64,000 nt of DNA. It comes from Streptomyces sp. BK239. GTDB taxonomy: Bacteria; Actinomycetota; Actinomycetes; Streptomycetales; Streptomycetaceae. Numbering within the stretch: position 1 is the stretch's first letter; the number at the start of each line of letters is the position of its first letter. Positions 16,464 to 24,929 of this stretch are shown here, piece after piece. Where the stretch lies: positions 248,001 to 312,000 of the forward strand of contig NZ_SHKS01000006.1 of the NCBI RefSeq assembly GCF_004217285.1, given 5' to 3'. Made by a program: the position numbers and the translations under genes. Under the pieces are notes generated by a model. The model searched no databases. It had not been told where the DNA came from and was given only the letters and a program-made list of their open reading frames with translations.

Positions 16464-18086
16464 ATGGGTCGTGACGTGGAGTGGGAGACGATCCCGGAGC
16501 TGGTCCGGTGGGCCGCGGTGCGGTTCGCGGACACCGAGGCGGTGGTGGAGGGCCGTACGCGCGTCACCTACGCCGAGTTGGGCGCCCGCGTGGAGCGTGC
16601 GGCGGCGGCCTGCCTGGCGAACGGGGTGGAGCCGGGCGACCGGGTGGCGATCTGGGCGCCCAACTCCCTGGACTGGATGGTCGCGGCGCTCGGGGCGGTG
16701 TCCGCGGGCGCGGTCCTCGTCCCGCTGAACACGCGGTTCAAGGGCGGCGAGGCGGCCGATGTGCTCCGGCGCAGCGGCGCGCGACTGCTGTTCGTGACCG
16801 GCACGTTCCTCGGGACCTCGTACGTGGCGTCGCTGCGGCGGGCGGCCGGTGAGGGGCCGGGGGAGGGCCCGCTGCCCGGGCTGCCTGCGCTGCGCGAGGT
16901 GGTGGTGCTGTCCCAGGACGCGCCCGTCGGCTTCCGCACCTGGAAGGACTTCCTCGCGGGCGGGGAGGGGGTGGGCGCGGCCGAGGCCAGGTCGAGGGCG
17001 GAGACGGTGGCCGGTCACTGGCCCTCGGACATCGTCTTCACCTCCGGCACGACCGGCCGTCCCAAGGGTGCGGTGATCACCCACGGGCAGACGCTGCGGG
17101 CGTACGACATCTGGTCCGAGCTGGCCGGGCTGCGCCGGGGCGACCGCTACCTCGTCGTGAACCCCTTCTTCCACACCTTCGGCTACAAGGCGGGCGTCAT
17201 CGCCTGTCTGACGCGGGGCGCGACGATGATCCCGCAGCCGGTGTTCAACGTGGAGACGGTGCTGGCGAACGTCGCGTCGGAGCGGGTGTCGGTGCTGCCC
17301 GGCCCGCCGACCCTCCACCAGTCCCTGCTGGACCACCCGTCCCGGGACGCCTACGACCTCTCCGCGCTGCGGCTGGTGGTGACCGGCGCGGCGGTGGTGC
17401 CGCTGCGGCTGGTGGAACGGCTGCGGGGCGAGCTGGGCGTGTCCACCGTGCTCACGGCGTACGGCCTGTCAGAGGCGAGCGGCATCGTCACGATGTGCCG
17501 CCGGGGCGACGAGCCGACGGTGATCGCCTCGACGTCCGGCCGGGCGATCCCGGGTACGCAGGTGCGGGTGGTCTCCGCCGAGGGCGCGGTGCTCGGTCCC
17601 GGGGTCCCGGGGGAGGTCCTGGTCCGCGGCTTCAACGTCATGCGCGGCTACTACGAGGACGAGGGGGCCACGGCGGAGGTGCTGGACGAGGACGGCTGGC
17701 TGCGCACCGGCGACGTGGGCGTCCTGGACGCCGAGGGCAACCTGCGCATCACCGACCGCATCAAGGACATGTTCATCGTCGGCGGCTTCAACGCCTATCC
17801 GGCGGAGATCGAGCAACTCCTGGGCCTCCACCCCGACGTGACCGACGTGGCGGTGATCGGCGTCCCCGACGCCCGCCTCGGCGAGGTGGGCAAGGCCTTC
17901 GTGGTCCGCCGCCCCGGCGCGCCGTTGACCGCCGACGACCTGATCGCCTGGTCCCGCCGGGAGATGGCCAACTACAAGGTGCCCAGAGCGGTCGAGTTCG
18001 TACGGGAACTGCCGCGCAACGCGAGCGGGAAGGTGGTCAAGGGCGAGCTGCGGGAGGGCGCCCGGGTGGCGGTACGCAAGCTCTGA
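16464..18086 (+). CDS. Acyl-CoA ligase (AMP-forming, FadD family)
   Basis: Activates a carboxylic acid with ATP and CoA to the acyl-CoA, the entry step of the catabolic module. The 540-aa ANL-superfamily enzyme has the P-loop-like motif IVFTSGTTGRPKGAVITH (about residues 190-207), YGLSEASGIVTM as the A5 motif, the hinge region DGWLRTGDVGVLDAEGNLRITDRIKDMFIVGGFNAYPAEIE and the C-terminal catalytic Lys in LPRNASGKVVKGELR. The ATG at 16464 has GGGGAGG upstream. It resembles FadD3-like ligases for unusual acids more than long-chain ligases, but the substrate cannot be deduced. It is divergent from the thiolase-like operon and controlled by the same pair of operators. Confidence 0.9.
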   Translation: MGRDVEWETIPELVRWAAVRFADTEAVVEGRTRVTYAELGARVERAAAACLANGVEPGDRVAIWAPNSLDWMVAALGAVSAGAVLVPLNTRFKGGEAADVLRRSGARLLFVTGTFLGTSYVASLRRAAGEGPGEGPLPGLPALREVVVLSQDAPVGFRTWKDFLAGGEGVGAAEARSRAETVAGHWPSDIVFTSGTTGRPKGAVITHGQTLRAYDIWSELAGLRRGDRYLVVNPFFHTFGYKAGVIACLTRGATMIPQPVFNVETVLANVASERVSVLPGPPTLHQSLLDHPSRDAYDLSALRLVVTGAAVVPLRLVERLRGELGVSTVLTAYGLSEASGIVTMCRRGDEPTVIASTSGRAIPGTQVRVVSAEGAVLGPGVPGEVLVRGFNVMRGYYEDEGATAEVLDEDGWLRTGDVGVLDAEGNLRITDRIKDMFIVGGFNAYPAEIEQLLGLHPDVTDVAVIGVPDARLGEVGKAFVVRRPGAPLTADDLIAWSRREMANYKVPRAVEFVRELPRNASGKVVKGELREGARVAVRKL

Positions 18087-18096
18087 CGGACACACG

Positions 18097-18135
18097 TCGG
18101 CCGCGGTGGCGCCCCCTCCCCGCCACCGCGGCCGA
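18097..18135. terminator. Bidirectional terminator between the CoA ligase and afsS
   Basis: A perfect 15-bp inverted repeat (18097-18111 with 18121-18135; TCGGCCGCGGTGGCG) around a C-rich 9-base loop. It separates convergent genes. Confidence 0.88.
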
Positions 18136-18153
18136 ACTCCCCCGTCGAGGCGC

Positions 18154-18402
18154 CTACTCGGCGCGTTCGGTGGTGGCGTGGTTCTCCATCGTGCGGACGT
18201 CGGCGACGCCGCCCGTGGCGTGGTTCTCAAGGGTGCGCACGTCGGCGACGCCGCCGGTGGCGTGGTTCTCCATCGTGCGGACGTCGGCGACGCCGCCCGT
18301 GGCGTGGTTCTCCAGCGTGGTGACGGCCGGCTTCTCGCCCGTGGCGTGGTTCTCCGCCGGCGTGGCGGCGGCCTGTGCCTCGCTGTTGTGCTGCTCGCTC
18401 AT
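18154..18402 (-). CDS. afsS: AfsS, small repeat-containing regulator of secondary metabolism
   Basis: AfsS is the small protein whose transcription is switched on by AfsR and which then stimulates antibiotic pathway regulators in S. coelicolor; its biochemical action is unknown. This 82-aa protein is built of five ENHAT units; the middle three are 14-residue repeats (T(M/L)ENHATGGVADVR). The S. coelicolor protein is 63 aa as I recall it, so this copy appears to have extra repeats. The ATG at 18402 follows AGGAG by 9 bases. It lies downstream of afsR on the same strand with its own promoter region of about 200 bases and ends at a strong terminator. No domain beyond the repeats is visible. Confidence 0.9.
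   Translation of the reverse strand: MSEQHNSEAQAAATPAENHATGEKPAVTTLENHATGGVADVRTMENHATGGVADVRTLENHATGGVADVRTMENHATTERAE
18173..18382 (-). repeat. Five 42-bp tandem repeats within afsS
   Basis: The block GTGGCGTGGTTCTC recurs at 18173, 18215, 18257, 18299 and 18341, exactly 42 bases apart. It encodes the ENHAT-containing units. The middle copies are nearly identical at DNA level, so copy number could vary by slippage or recombination. Confidence 0.92.
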
Positions 18403-18439
18403 GATGTGACTCCTAAAGGACGGGACGAGGTCCGTGAAG

Positions 18440-18475
18440 CCCGCCCAGCGACTCCCCCGCGGGTCGCTGGACGGG
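18440..18475 (-). promoter_or_regulatory. Stable hairpin in the afsS leader
   Basis: A 13-bp inverted repeat (18440-18452 with 18463-18475) with one G-U pair and a 10-base loop lies between the afsS operator and its start codon, about 40 bases upstream of the ATG. It could terminate afsR readthrough or attenuate or stabilise the afsS leader. Confidence 0.6.
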
Positions 18476-18564
18476 CGTTCGGGGCGCCCACCCTAGTGGT
18501 GGGGACCGACATCGACCCGCCTGCCCCCCGACGCGCCGGATCGACGTGAAAGAAGCCTGCCGGA

Positions 18565-18586
18565 CGGCGATAAACGAACGATGAAT
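18565..18586 (-). promoter_or_regulatory. Candidate AfsR/PhoP direct-repeat box upstream of afsS
   Basis: On the minus strand two 11-base units stand in direct repeat: ATTCATCGTTC and GTTTATCGCCG, sharing TTYATCG. In S. coelicolor AfsR and PhoP both bind 11-base direct repeats at the afsS -35 region. A CAGGCT hexamer follows 9 bases after the second TTTATC, the short spacing typical of SARP-activated promoters. The -10 assignment is inference. Confidence 0.6.
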
Positions 18587-18605
18587 GCGCCGGACCAGGG
18601 CCTTC

Positions 18606-21578
18606 TCAGGCCGCCGGGACGGGGGCCAGCAGCGCCCGGACCTCCTCGGTCTCCGGTGAGCCGAGTTGCTCGAAGACGGCGAGCGCCTCCTGCCAGCAGG
18701 CCCGCGCCCGATCCGACTGCCCGAGCCCCCGCAGGCTGCGCCCGAGCACCGTCAGCACGTTCGCCCGCCGCCACTCGCCCCCGATGCCCCGCAGCACGGA
18801 GAGGGAGTGCTCGGCCATGGCCGCCGCCTGCGCGGACCGGCGCGCGGCGAGATGGACCTCGGCCGTGCGGAAGATGGTCATGCCCTCCCAGAGCCGCTGG
18901 CGGCACTCCCGGAACACCTCCAGCGCGTCGTCGAGGCAGCTGACGGCCTCCTCCAGCTGAGCGGCCTGCGTCAGCGCGAGGCCCAGCGCGTACCGGGCGT
19001 TCGCGCCCCGCAGGGAGTGCCCCAGCCTGTCGTAGATGGCGACGCCCTCCCGGGCCAGCGCCACGGCGCCCGAGGTGCGGCCGGTGGCCAGGAGGATCCG
19101 CGACATGTTGCACAGCGCGCTGGCCTCGCCCGGCCGGTTGCCGTCGGCCCGGTAGTTGGCGATGGCCTCGTTCAGGAGGGCCTCGCCGTCACGGTGACGG
19201 CCCTGGTAGAGGGCGATGATCCCGCGGTCGTTCGGGGTGCAGCCGCTCGGCAGCGGATCCCGGGTGACGCGCGTCAACTCCATGACCTGGGCGGCCTCTT
19301 CGTCGGCTTGCGTGAAACGGCCGGCGACGATGTGCACGTTGGTGATGGCCATCCGGGCCCGGCCTTCCGTGCGCGGATCGCCCACGGCCCGCGCGGCCTC
19401 GCGGGCGGCGGTCGCCGACACCTCGTAGTCGCGGGCGTTGGCCCCCGACTCCGCGAGGTCCTTGGCGGCCCACAGCAGGTCAGTGGCCCGCCGCAGCCGC
19501 TCGTCGCAGAGCGACTGGCGCACGCAGGCGAGCAGGCAGTCCGCCTCCGTGTACAGCCAGTCCAGCGCGGCGGCGGCCTCGGCGAAGCGCAGCCCCGGGT
19601 ACTCCGTCCCCGCCAGATGGTCCACCAGCCGGTCGCCGGGCCGCTCGATGGCGTAGACGCCCGCCGCCGTCGCCAGGTAGAAGTCCAGCAGACGCGACAT
19701 CGCCGCCTTCCGCTCGCCGGGCGGCTGTTCGTCCCGCTCCGCGCATGCACGCGCGTAGAGGCGGACCAGGTCGTGGAAGCGGTAGCGTCCGGGGGCCGCC
19801 GACTCCAGCAGAGAGGTGTCGACGAGGGACTCCAGCAGGTCCTCGGCGTCCTCCGGCGCCAGGTCGAGGACGGCCGCCGCAGCCGGAAGGGAGATGTCGG
19901 GGCCGTCCGCCAGGCCCAGCAGGCGGAAGGCACGCGCCTGGGCCGGCTCCAGCTGGCCGTAGCCGAGTTCGAAGGTCGCCTTGACCGCGAGGTCGCCGGC
20001 CTGGAGCTCGTCCAGCCGCCGCCGCTCGTCGGCGAGCTTCGCCGCGAGGACGGACACCGTCCACGTGCGGCGGGCGGCGAGCCGCGACGCGGCGATACGG
20101 ATCGCCAACGGCAGGAAGCCGCACGCCGCGACGACGTCCAGCGCGGCCTCCCGCTCCGCCGCCACCCGCTCCTCGCCCACGATCTTCGTGAACAGCGACA
20201 GCGCCTCGTCGGGGGACATCACGTCCAGGTCGACCAGATGCGCGCCCGCGAGCCCCACCATCCGCACCCGGGAGGTCACGAGGGCCGCGCACCCCTCCGT
20301 GCCCGGCAGCAGCGGACGCACCTGCGCCGCGTCCTTGGCGTTGTCCAGCAGGACCAGCACCCGCCGCCCGTCCAGCACCGACCGGTACAGCGCCGCCCGC
20401 TCCTCCAGGGAGTCGGGCACCGCCGAGTCCGCCGTGCCGAGGGCGCGCAGGAAGGCGCCGAGGACCGTCACCGGCTCGGCCGCCCGACCGCCCGCACCCT
20501 GGAGGTCGACGTACAACTGGCCGTCGGGGAAGGCGGACCGGGCCTGGTGGGCGACGTGCACGGCCAGCGTCGTCTTGCCGACGCCCCCGATGCCCGCCAG
20601 CGCCGACACGGCCATCACCCGGCCCTCACCGTCGCCCTGCGGCCCCGACGCCCCCGCCAGCACCTCGCTCAGCTCGGTCACGAAGGCCGCCCGGCCCGTG
20701 AAGTCAGGCACCGTCGCCGGAAGTTGCGCGGGCCGCACGCGCACCACCGCCGCCTCCGTGGCGGCCGACGGCTCCGCCAGCTCCGGATCCGCCTGGAGGA
20801 TACGGCGCTGCAGCTCACGCAGGCCTGGGCGCGGATCCACGCCCAGCTCCTCGGCGAGCAGCCGCCGCGTGTCCGCGTACACCGCGAGCGCCTCCGCCTG
20901 CCGGCCGCTGCGGTACAGCGCCAGCATCAGCAGCTCACGGAAGCGTTCGCGCAGCGGATGCGCCGCCGTCAGCGCGGTCAGCTCCGAGACCGCCTCGGCG
21001 TGGCAGCCCTGCTCCAGGTCCATGTCGAGCCGGCTTTCGAGGAGTTGGAGCCGCCACTCCTCCAGGCGGACGCGCTGCGCCTCCGCGTACGGGCCCGGCA
21101 CCCCGGCCAGCGCCTCGCCGTCCCACAGCGCCAGCGCCCGGTTCAACGTCTCCCGCGCCTGCCGCAGGTCACCGGCCCCGCGCGCCTTCTCCGCCTCGGC
21201 GGACAGTTCCTGAGCTGTCGTCAGATCCAGTGAGCCGTCGGCCGGGGCGCGCACCGCGTACCCGCCCGACTCGCTCACCAGAACGCCGGGGTCCAGCGCC
21301 TTGCGCAGCCGGGAGGCGTACGTCCGCACCGCCGCCAGCGCCTGCGACGGCGGTTCCTCGCCCCACAGCGCGTCGATCAGCTCGGCGGCCGTCGCCGTAC
21401 GTCCCTCGCGCAGCAACAGGGCGGCGAGCAGCGCGCGTTGCTGAGGAGATCCGGTCGCCAGCGGCTGATCGCCGCGCCAGGCCCGCACCGGACCCAGCAC
21501 GTCGAAGCGCAGCGCCGCGGGCTCCTCCGAGGAGCCGGGGCGTCTTGGCTCCGGTACGCGCGGTACACCCTCGTTCAT
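18606..21578 (-). CDS. afsR: AfsR, SARP/NB-ARC/TPR global regulator of secondary metabolism
   Basis: A transcriptional activator phosphorylated by AfsK; with ATP it binds the afsS promoter. The ATG at 21578 is preferred over 21599 because AGGGGGA lies just upstream, giving 990 aa, close to the S. coelicolor length. Domains: winged-helix OmpR-type DNA-binding domain (about 25-105, LRFDVLGPVRAWRGDQPL...ALRTYASRLRKAL), BTAD (about 110-265), NB-ARC ATPase with Walker A GIGGVGKTTLAVHVAHQA (about 325-340) and Walker B VLVLLDNAKDA, arm/WH region, then tetratricopeptide repeats (about 700-985) with ALCNMSRILLATGRTSGAVALAREG and similar units. It lies upstream of afsS; afsK is nearby on the other strand. 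The gene is intact. Confidence 0.95.
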   Translation of the reverse strand: MNEGVPRVPEPRRPGSSEEPAALRFDVLGPVRAWRGDQPLATGSPQQRALLAALLLREGRTATAAELIDALWGEEPPSQALAAVRTYASRLRKALDPGVLVSESGGYAVRAPADGSLDLTTAQELSAEAEKARGAGDLRQARETLNRALALWDGEALAGVPGPYAEAQRVRLEEWRLQLLESRLDMDLEQGCHAEAVSELTALTAAHPLRERFRELLMLALYRSGRQAEALAVYADTRRLLAEELGVDPRPGLRELQRRILQADPELAEPSAATEAAVVRVRPAQLPATVPDFTGRAAFVTELSEVLAGASGPQGDGEGRVMAVSALAGIGGVGKTTLAVHVAHQARSAFPDGQLYVDLQGAGGRAAEPVTVLGAFLRALGTADSAVPDSLEERAALYRSVLDGRRVLVLLDNAKDAAQVRPLLPGTEGCAALVTSRVRMVGLAGAHLVDLDVMSPDEALSLFTKIVGEERVAAEREAALDVVAACGFLPLAIRIAASRLAARRTWTVSVLAAKLADERRRLDELQAGDLAVKATFELGYGQLEPAQARAFRLLGLADGPDISLPAAAAVLDLAPEDAEDLLESLVDTSLLESAAPGRYRFHDLVRLYARACAERDEQPPGERKAAMSRLLDFYLATAAGVYAIERPGDRLVDHLAGTEYPGLRFAEAAAALDWLYTEADCLLACVRQSLCDERLRRATDLLWAAKDLAESGANARDYEVSATAAREAARAVGDPRTEGRARMAITNVHIVAGRFTQADEEAAQVMELTRVTRDPLPSGCTPNDRGIIALYQGRHRDGEALLNEAIANYRADGNRPGEASALCNMSRILLATGRTSGAVALAREGVAIYDRLGHSLRGANARYALGLALTQAAQLEEAVSCLDDALEVFRECRQRLWEGMTIFRTAEVHLAARRSAQAAAMAEHSLSVLRGIGGEWRRANVLTVLGRSLRGLGQSDRARACWQEALAVFEQLGSPETEEVRALLAPVPAA

Positions 21579-21783
21579 CGGGGTCCCCCTAGGCATCATG
21601 ACCGACCAGGTCAGTTTGCCCTGTCCGTGCCGGAACCGTCAGCCGGGGGCGACGCCGATCGCGGACCGGCACACGGAAGCGACACAGCCGTGACACATCC
21701 TCCGCACACGAAGGCCCGCGAACCGGCCCCGCCCCGCGCTGTCACCGCTCACGAACGCGTACGAAACCGTCTCGCACACCGTT

Positions 21784-21800
21784 ACTGACGGACCGTCAGA
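21784..21800. promoter_or_regulatory. Shared 17-bp operator, copy 5
   Basis: ACTGACGGACCGTCAGA, containing a perfect 15-base palindrome CTGACGG-A-CCGTCAG. It ends 19 bases before the start of the amidohydrolase gene, in the 241-bp region shared with the divergent afsR. Confidence 0.78.
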
Positions 21801-21819
21801 TCGGCGCTACCGTGCCCCC

Positions 21820-23073
21820 ATGGAGACATCGGAGACCTTGGCGACCGACGAGAGCTTCCCCCGGATCATCTCCGTCGACGACCACACCGTCGAACCCCCC
21901 ACCGTCTGGCAGGACCGCCTCCCCAAGAGGTACCTGGACGCCGGACCCCGCGTCGTCCGCGCCCCGCTGAAGGAGATGACCTTCCTCGGCGGCCGCTTCG
22001 CGCCCGTCATGGGCGCGCCGGGGGACGACGGCCCCGTCGGCGACTGGTGGGTCTACGAGGACCTGCACCGCCCCCTGACCCGCCTCGACACCGCCGTCGG
22101 CTTCAGCCGGGACGAGATCAGGCTGGAGGTGATCACCTACGAGCAGATGCGCCCCGGCTCCTACGACGTCCCCTCCCGCCTCGCCGACATGGACGTCAAC
22201 CACGTCCAGTCCGCCGTCTGCTTCCCCACCTTCCCCCGCTTCTGCGGCCAGACCTTCACGGAGGCCGCCGACCGCGAGCTCGGCCTGCTGTGCGTGCGCG
22301 CCTACAACGACTGGATGGTGGAGGAGTGGTGCGGCCCGCAGGCGCGCGGCCGGCTGATCCCGCTCACCCTCATCCCCCTGTGGGACGCCGAGCTGGCCGC
22401 CGCCGAGGTCCGCCGCAACGCCGCGCGCGGGGTCCGCGCGGTCGCCTTCTCCGAGATACCCCCGCACCTCGGGCTGCCCTCCGTCCACACCGACGACTGG
22501 GACCCGTTCCTCGCGGCCTGCGACGAGACCGGCACCGTCGTCGCCATGCACATCGGCTCCTCCAGCCGTATGCCGTCGACCTCCGCCGACGCCCCGCCCG
22601 CTGTCGGCTCCACCATCACCTTCGCCAACTGCTGCTTCTCGATGGTCGACTGGCTGATGAGCGGCAAGTTCGAACGCTTCCCAGACCTGAAGGTGATGTA
22701 CGCGGAAGGGCAGATCGGCTGGATCCCCTACATCCTGGAGCGCGCCGACGTCGTCTGGGAGGAGAACCGCGGCTGGGGAGGCGTCGCCGACAAGGTCCAC
22801 CGCCCGCCGTCGGAGCTGTTCGCCGAGCACGTGTACGGCTGCTTCTTCGACGACGCGTTCGGGCTGAGGAACCTGGACGCGATCGGCGTCCCGAACGTGC
22901 TGTACGAGACGGACTACCCGCACTCCGACTCCACCTGGCCGAAGTCGCGTGAGGTCGGCGAGGCGCAGATGGGCCACCTGGACCCCCAGGTCGTGGAACG
23001 GATCGTCCGGGGCAACGCGATCGACCTGCTGGGGCTGACCCGGGACGGCCTGTGGCCGGGCGGCGCCCGGTGA
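21820..23073 (+). CDS. Amidohydrolase-2 family TIM-barrel protein (ACMSD-like)
   Basis: A 417-aa metal-dependent hydrolase or decarboxylase of the amidohydrolase_2 group, relatives of ACMSD and 5-carboxyvanillate decarboxylase. The first strand has IISVDDHTVEPP (D-x-H ligand pair variant), the core has VQSAVCFPTFPRFCGQ, RLIPLTLIPLWD, VAMHIGSSS, LKVMYAEGQIGWIPYILERAD, and the C-terminal ligand Asp in LYETDYPHSDSTWP. Such proteins are frequent in actinobacterial aromatic and steroid catabolic loci, where they often hydrolyse ring-cleavage products. It begins a tight three-gene operon with an LLM oxidoreductase (4-bp overlap) and an SDR. Operator copy 5 lies directly upstream. The exact reaction is unknown. 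Confidence 0.87.
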   Translation: METSETLATDESFPRIISVDDHTVEPPTVWQDRLPKRYLDAGPRVVRAPLKEMTFLGGRFAPVMGAPGDDGPVGDWWVYEDLHRPLTRLDTAVGFSRDEIRLEVITYEQMRPGSYDVPSRLADMDVNHVQSAVCFPTFPRFCGQTFTEAADRELGLLCVRAYNDWMVEEWCGPQARGRLIPLTLIPLWDAELAAAEVRRNAARGVRAVAFSEIPPHLGLPSVHTDDWDPFLAACDETGTVVAMHIGSSSRMPSTSADAPPAVGSTITFANCCFSMVDWLMSGKFERFPDLKVMYAEGQIGWIPYILERADVVWEENRGWGGVADKVHRPPSELFAEHVYGCFFDDAFGLRNLDAIGVPNVLYETDYPHSDSTWPKSREVGEAQMGHLDPQVVERIVRGNAIDLLGLTRDGLWPGGAR

Positions 23074-24026
23074 GCCTCGCCTACGGCATCCAGCTGCCCG
23101 TCCAGTCCCAGTCCGCCCTGTACGCCGAGCGCTGGGAGGCCGACGCCGGCCCCGCCGACCTGGTCGCCGTCGCCCGCGCCGCCGACCGCGCCGGCTTCTC
23201 CTACGTCGCCTGCTGCGACCATGTCGCCGTGCCGCGCCGGCTCGCGTCCGCGATGGGCACGATCTGGTACGACCCGGTGGCCACCCTCGCCCACCTCGCC
23301 GCCGTCACCGAACGCGTCCGGCTGCTCAGCCATGTCGCGATCGTCGGCCTTCGGCACCCGCTGGTCACCGCCAAGCAGTACGCCACCCTCGACCACCTCA
23401 GCGGCGGCCGGCTGATCCTCGGCGTCGGCGCGGGGCACGTACCGGAGGAGTTCGAGGCGCTCGGCGTCGACTTCACGAGCCGCGGAGCCGTCCTGGACGA
23501 GTGCGTCGACGCGCTCAGGGCGGCGCTCGGCCCCGAGGAGTACCCCGTCCACCACGGAAAGGCGTACGACTTCGAAGGGCTCGGCCAGCGCCCCCGGCCC
23601 GCCCAGCCGCGTGTGCCCCTCTGGGTCGGCGGCTCCTCCCCGGCCGCCGTGCGTCGCGCCGCCCTCAGGGGCGACGGCTGGCTGCCGCAGGGGGACCCGC
23701 GCGACCGGCTGCCCGCGCAGATCGAGCGAGTCCGCTCCCTGCGGGCGGGCGCGGGCCTCGACGCCCCGTTCACCGTGGGGGCCATCACCGAGCCCCTCTA
23801 CGTCGGCACGCCCGCCTGGGACGTCGGCCGCCGCACCCTCACCGGCCCGCCGCGGGAACTCGCCGCCTCCCTTCGCGAGTACCCCGCGATGGGCGTGGAC
23901 CAGATCCAGGTCCGCTTCCGCTGCCGCTCCCGCACCGAACTCGCCGACCAGATCGAGGCGTTCGGAGCCGACGTGGCCCCGCACCTCGACGCCGGCCCCC
24001 GACCCGGCGTCGCCGCACACCCCTGA
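23070..24026 (+). CDS. LLM-class flavin/F420-dependent oxidoreductase
   Basis: A luciferase-like TIM-barrel oxidoreductase (318 aa from the GTG at 23070). It uses F420 or FMN. Family features: YGIQLPVQSQ at the N-terminus, SYVACCDHVAVPR, VTERVRLLSHVAIVGLRHPLVTAKQYATLDHLSGGRLILGVGAGHVPEEFEALGV and VPLWVGGSSPAAVRRAALRGDGWLP. The start overlaps the preceding stop as GTGA, indicating translational coupling; an in-frame GTG at 23052 is possible but less likely. It is middle gene of the amidohydrolase-LLM-SDR operon. It probably reduces or oxidises a pathway intermediate; F420 use is inferred from family and from nearby fbiC. Confidence 0.87.
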   Translation: MSLAYGIQLPVQSQSALYAERWEADAGPADLVAVARAADRAGFSYVACCDHVAVPRRLASAMGTIWYDPVATLAHLAAVTERVRLLSHVAIVGLRHPLVTAKQYATLDHLSGGRLILGVGAGHVPEEFEALGVDFTSRGAVLDECVDALRAALGPEEYPVHHGKAYDFEGLGQRPRPAQPRVPLWVGGSSPAAVRRAALRGDGWLPQGDPRDRLPAQIERVRSLRAGAGLDAPFTVGAITEPLYVGTPAWDVGRRTLTGPPRELAASLREYPAMGVDQIQVRFRCRSRTELADQIEAFGADVAPHLDAGPRPGVAAHP

Positions 24027-24035
24027 GGAGACACC

Positions 24036-24806
24036 ATGGGCAAGCTGGACGGACGTGTCGTGCTCGTCACCGGCGGCGCGCGCGGGCAGGGCGAGCAGGA
24101 GGCGCGGCTGTTCGCGGCGGAGGGCGCGCGGGTCGTCGTCGCCGACGTCCTCGACGAGCGGGGGCAGGCCCTGGCCGACGAGATCGGGGCGCTGTACACG
24201 CACCTCGACGTGCGCGAGGAGGACAGCTGGCGGCACGCCCTCGACACCGCGCAGCAGGCGTACGGCCGGGTCGACGGCCTCGTCAACAACGCCGGCATCC
24301 TGCGGTTCAACTCCCTCACCGACACCCCCCTCGACGAGTTCATGGAGGTGGTCCGGGTCAACCAGGTCGGCTGCTTCCTGGGGGTGCGGACGGTGGCCCC
24401 GGCCATGGCCGACGGCGGCACCATCGTGAACACGGCCTCCTACACCGGGCTGGCCGGGATGGCGGCAGTGGGCGCGTACGCGGCGACCAAGCACGCGATC
24501 GTCGGGCTCACCCGGGTCGCAGCCCTGGAACTGGCCCCGCGCGGCATCCGCGTCAACGCGATGTGCCCCGGGGCCATCGACACGCCGATGTCGAACCCGG
24601 CCGCCCTGGACCCGGCCGCGGACGCCGAGGAGACCGCCAAGGCGCTCGACGGGCTGTACCGCAAGCTCGTGCCACTGGGCCGCATCGGCCGCCCGGAGGA
24701 GGTGGCCCGGCTGGCGCTGTTCCTCACCTCGGACGACTCCTCCTACATCACCGGGCAGCCGTTCGTCATCGACGGGGGATGGCTGGCCGGGGTCAGCATT
24801 ACCTGA
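24036..24806 (+). CDS. Short-chain dehydrogenase/reductase (classical SDR)
   Basis: A 256-aa NAD(P)-dependent oxidoreductase. The cofactor motif TGGARGQGEQEAR replaces the usual TGxxxGIG with GQG, a variant common in steroid- and terpene-alcohol SDRs. It also has NNAGILRF, the catalytic Ser in NTASYTGLAG and YAATK, and the C-terminal LFLTSDDSSYITGQPFVIDGGW. An acidic residue after strand 2 (VVADVLDE) favours NAD+. Third gene of the operon; ATG 10 bases after the LLM stop with GAGGAGA upstream. It likely oxidises a hydroxyl to a ketone in the pathway. Its stop codon lies within operator copy 6. Confidence 0.9.
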   Translation: MGKLDGRVVLVTGGARGQGEQEARLFAAEGARVVVADVLDERGQALADEIGALYTHLDVREEDSWRHALDTAQQAYGRVDGLVNNAGILRFNSLTDTPLDEFMEVVRVNQVGCFLGVRTVAPAMADGGTIVNTASYTGLAGMAAVGAYAATKHAIVGLTRVAALELAPRGIRVNAMCPGAIDTPMSNPAALDPAADAEETAKALDGLYRKLVPLGRIGRPEEVARLALFLTSDDSSYITGQPFVIDGGWLAGVSIT

Positions 24807-24818
24807 CGGGCAGTCAGC
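24802..24818. promoter_or_regulatory. Shared 17-bp operator, copy 6
   Basis: CCTGACGGGCAGTCAGC, a perfect CTGAC-N5-GTCAG core that spans the SDR stop codon. With copy 7, 77 bp downstream, it brackets the promoter region of the next LLM gene; a looped or cooperative pair is possible. Confidence 0.68.
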
Positions 24819-24878
24819 TCATGGGGGTGCGGCTATTGACGGTGCGAGGGGGCGGTGCCACAGTCGGCGGCAAGCTGA

Positions 24879-24895
24879 TCTGACGAGTCGTCAGA
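24879..24895. promoter_or_regulatory. Shared 17-bp operator, copy 7 (perfect palindrome)
   Basis: TCTGACGAGTCGTCAGA, a perfect 8+1+8 palindrome. TGATCT immediately overlapping its left edge (24877-24882) is a -10-like hexamer. It lies 34 bases before the LLM gene start. Confidence 0.82.
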
Positions 24896-24929
24896 AAAGG
24901 AATCGGTGACCTGGGGACGGTGAACCTCC

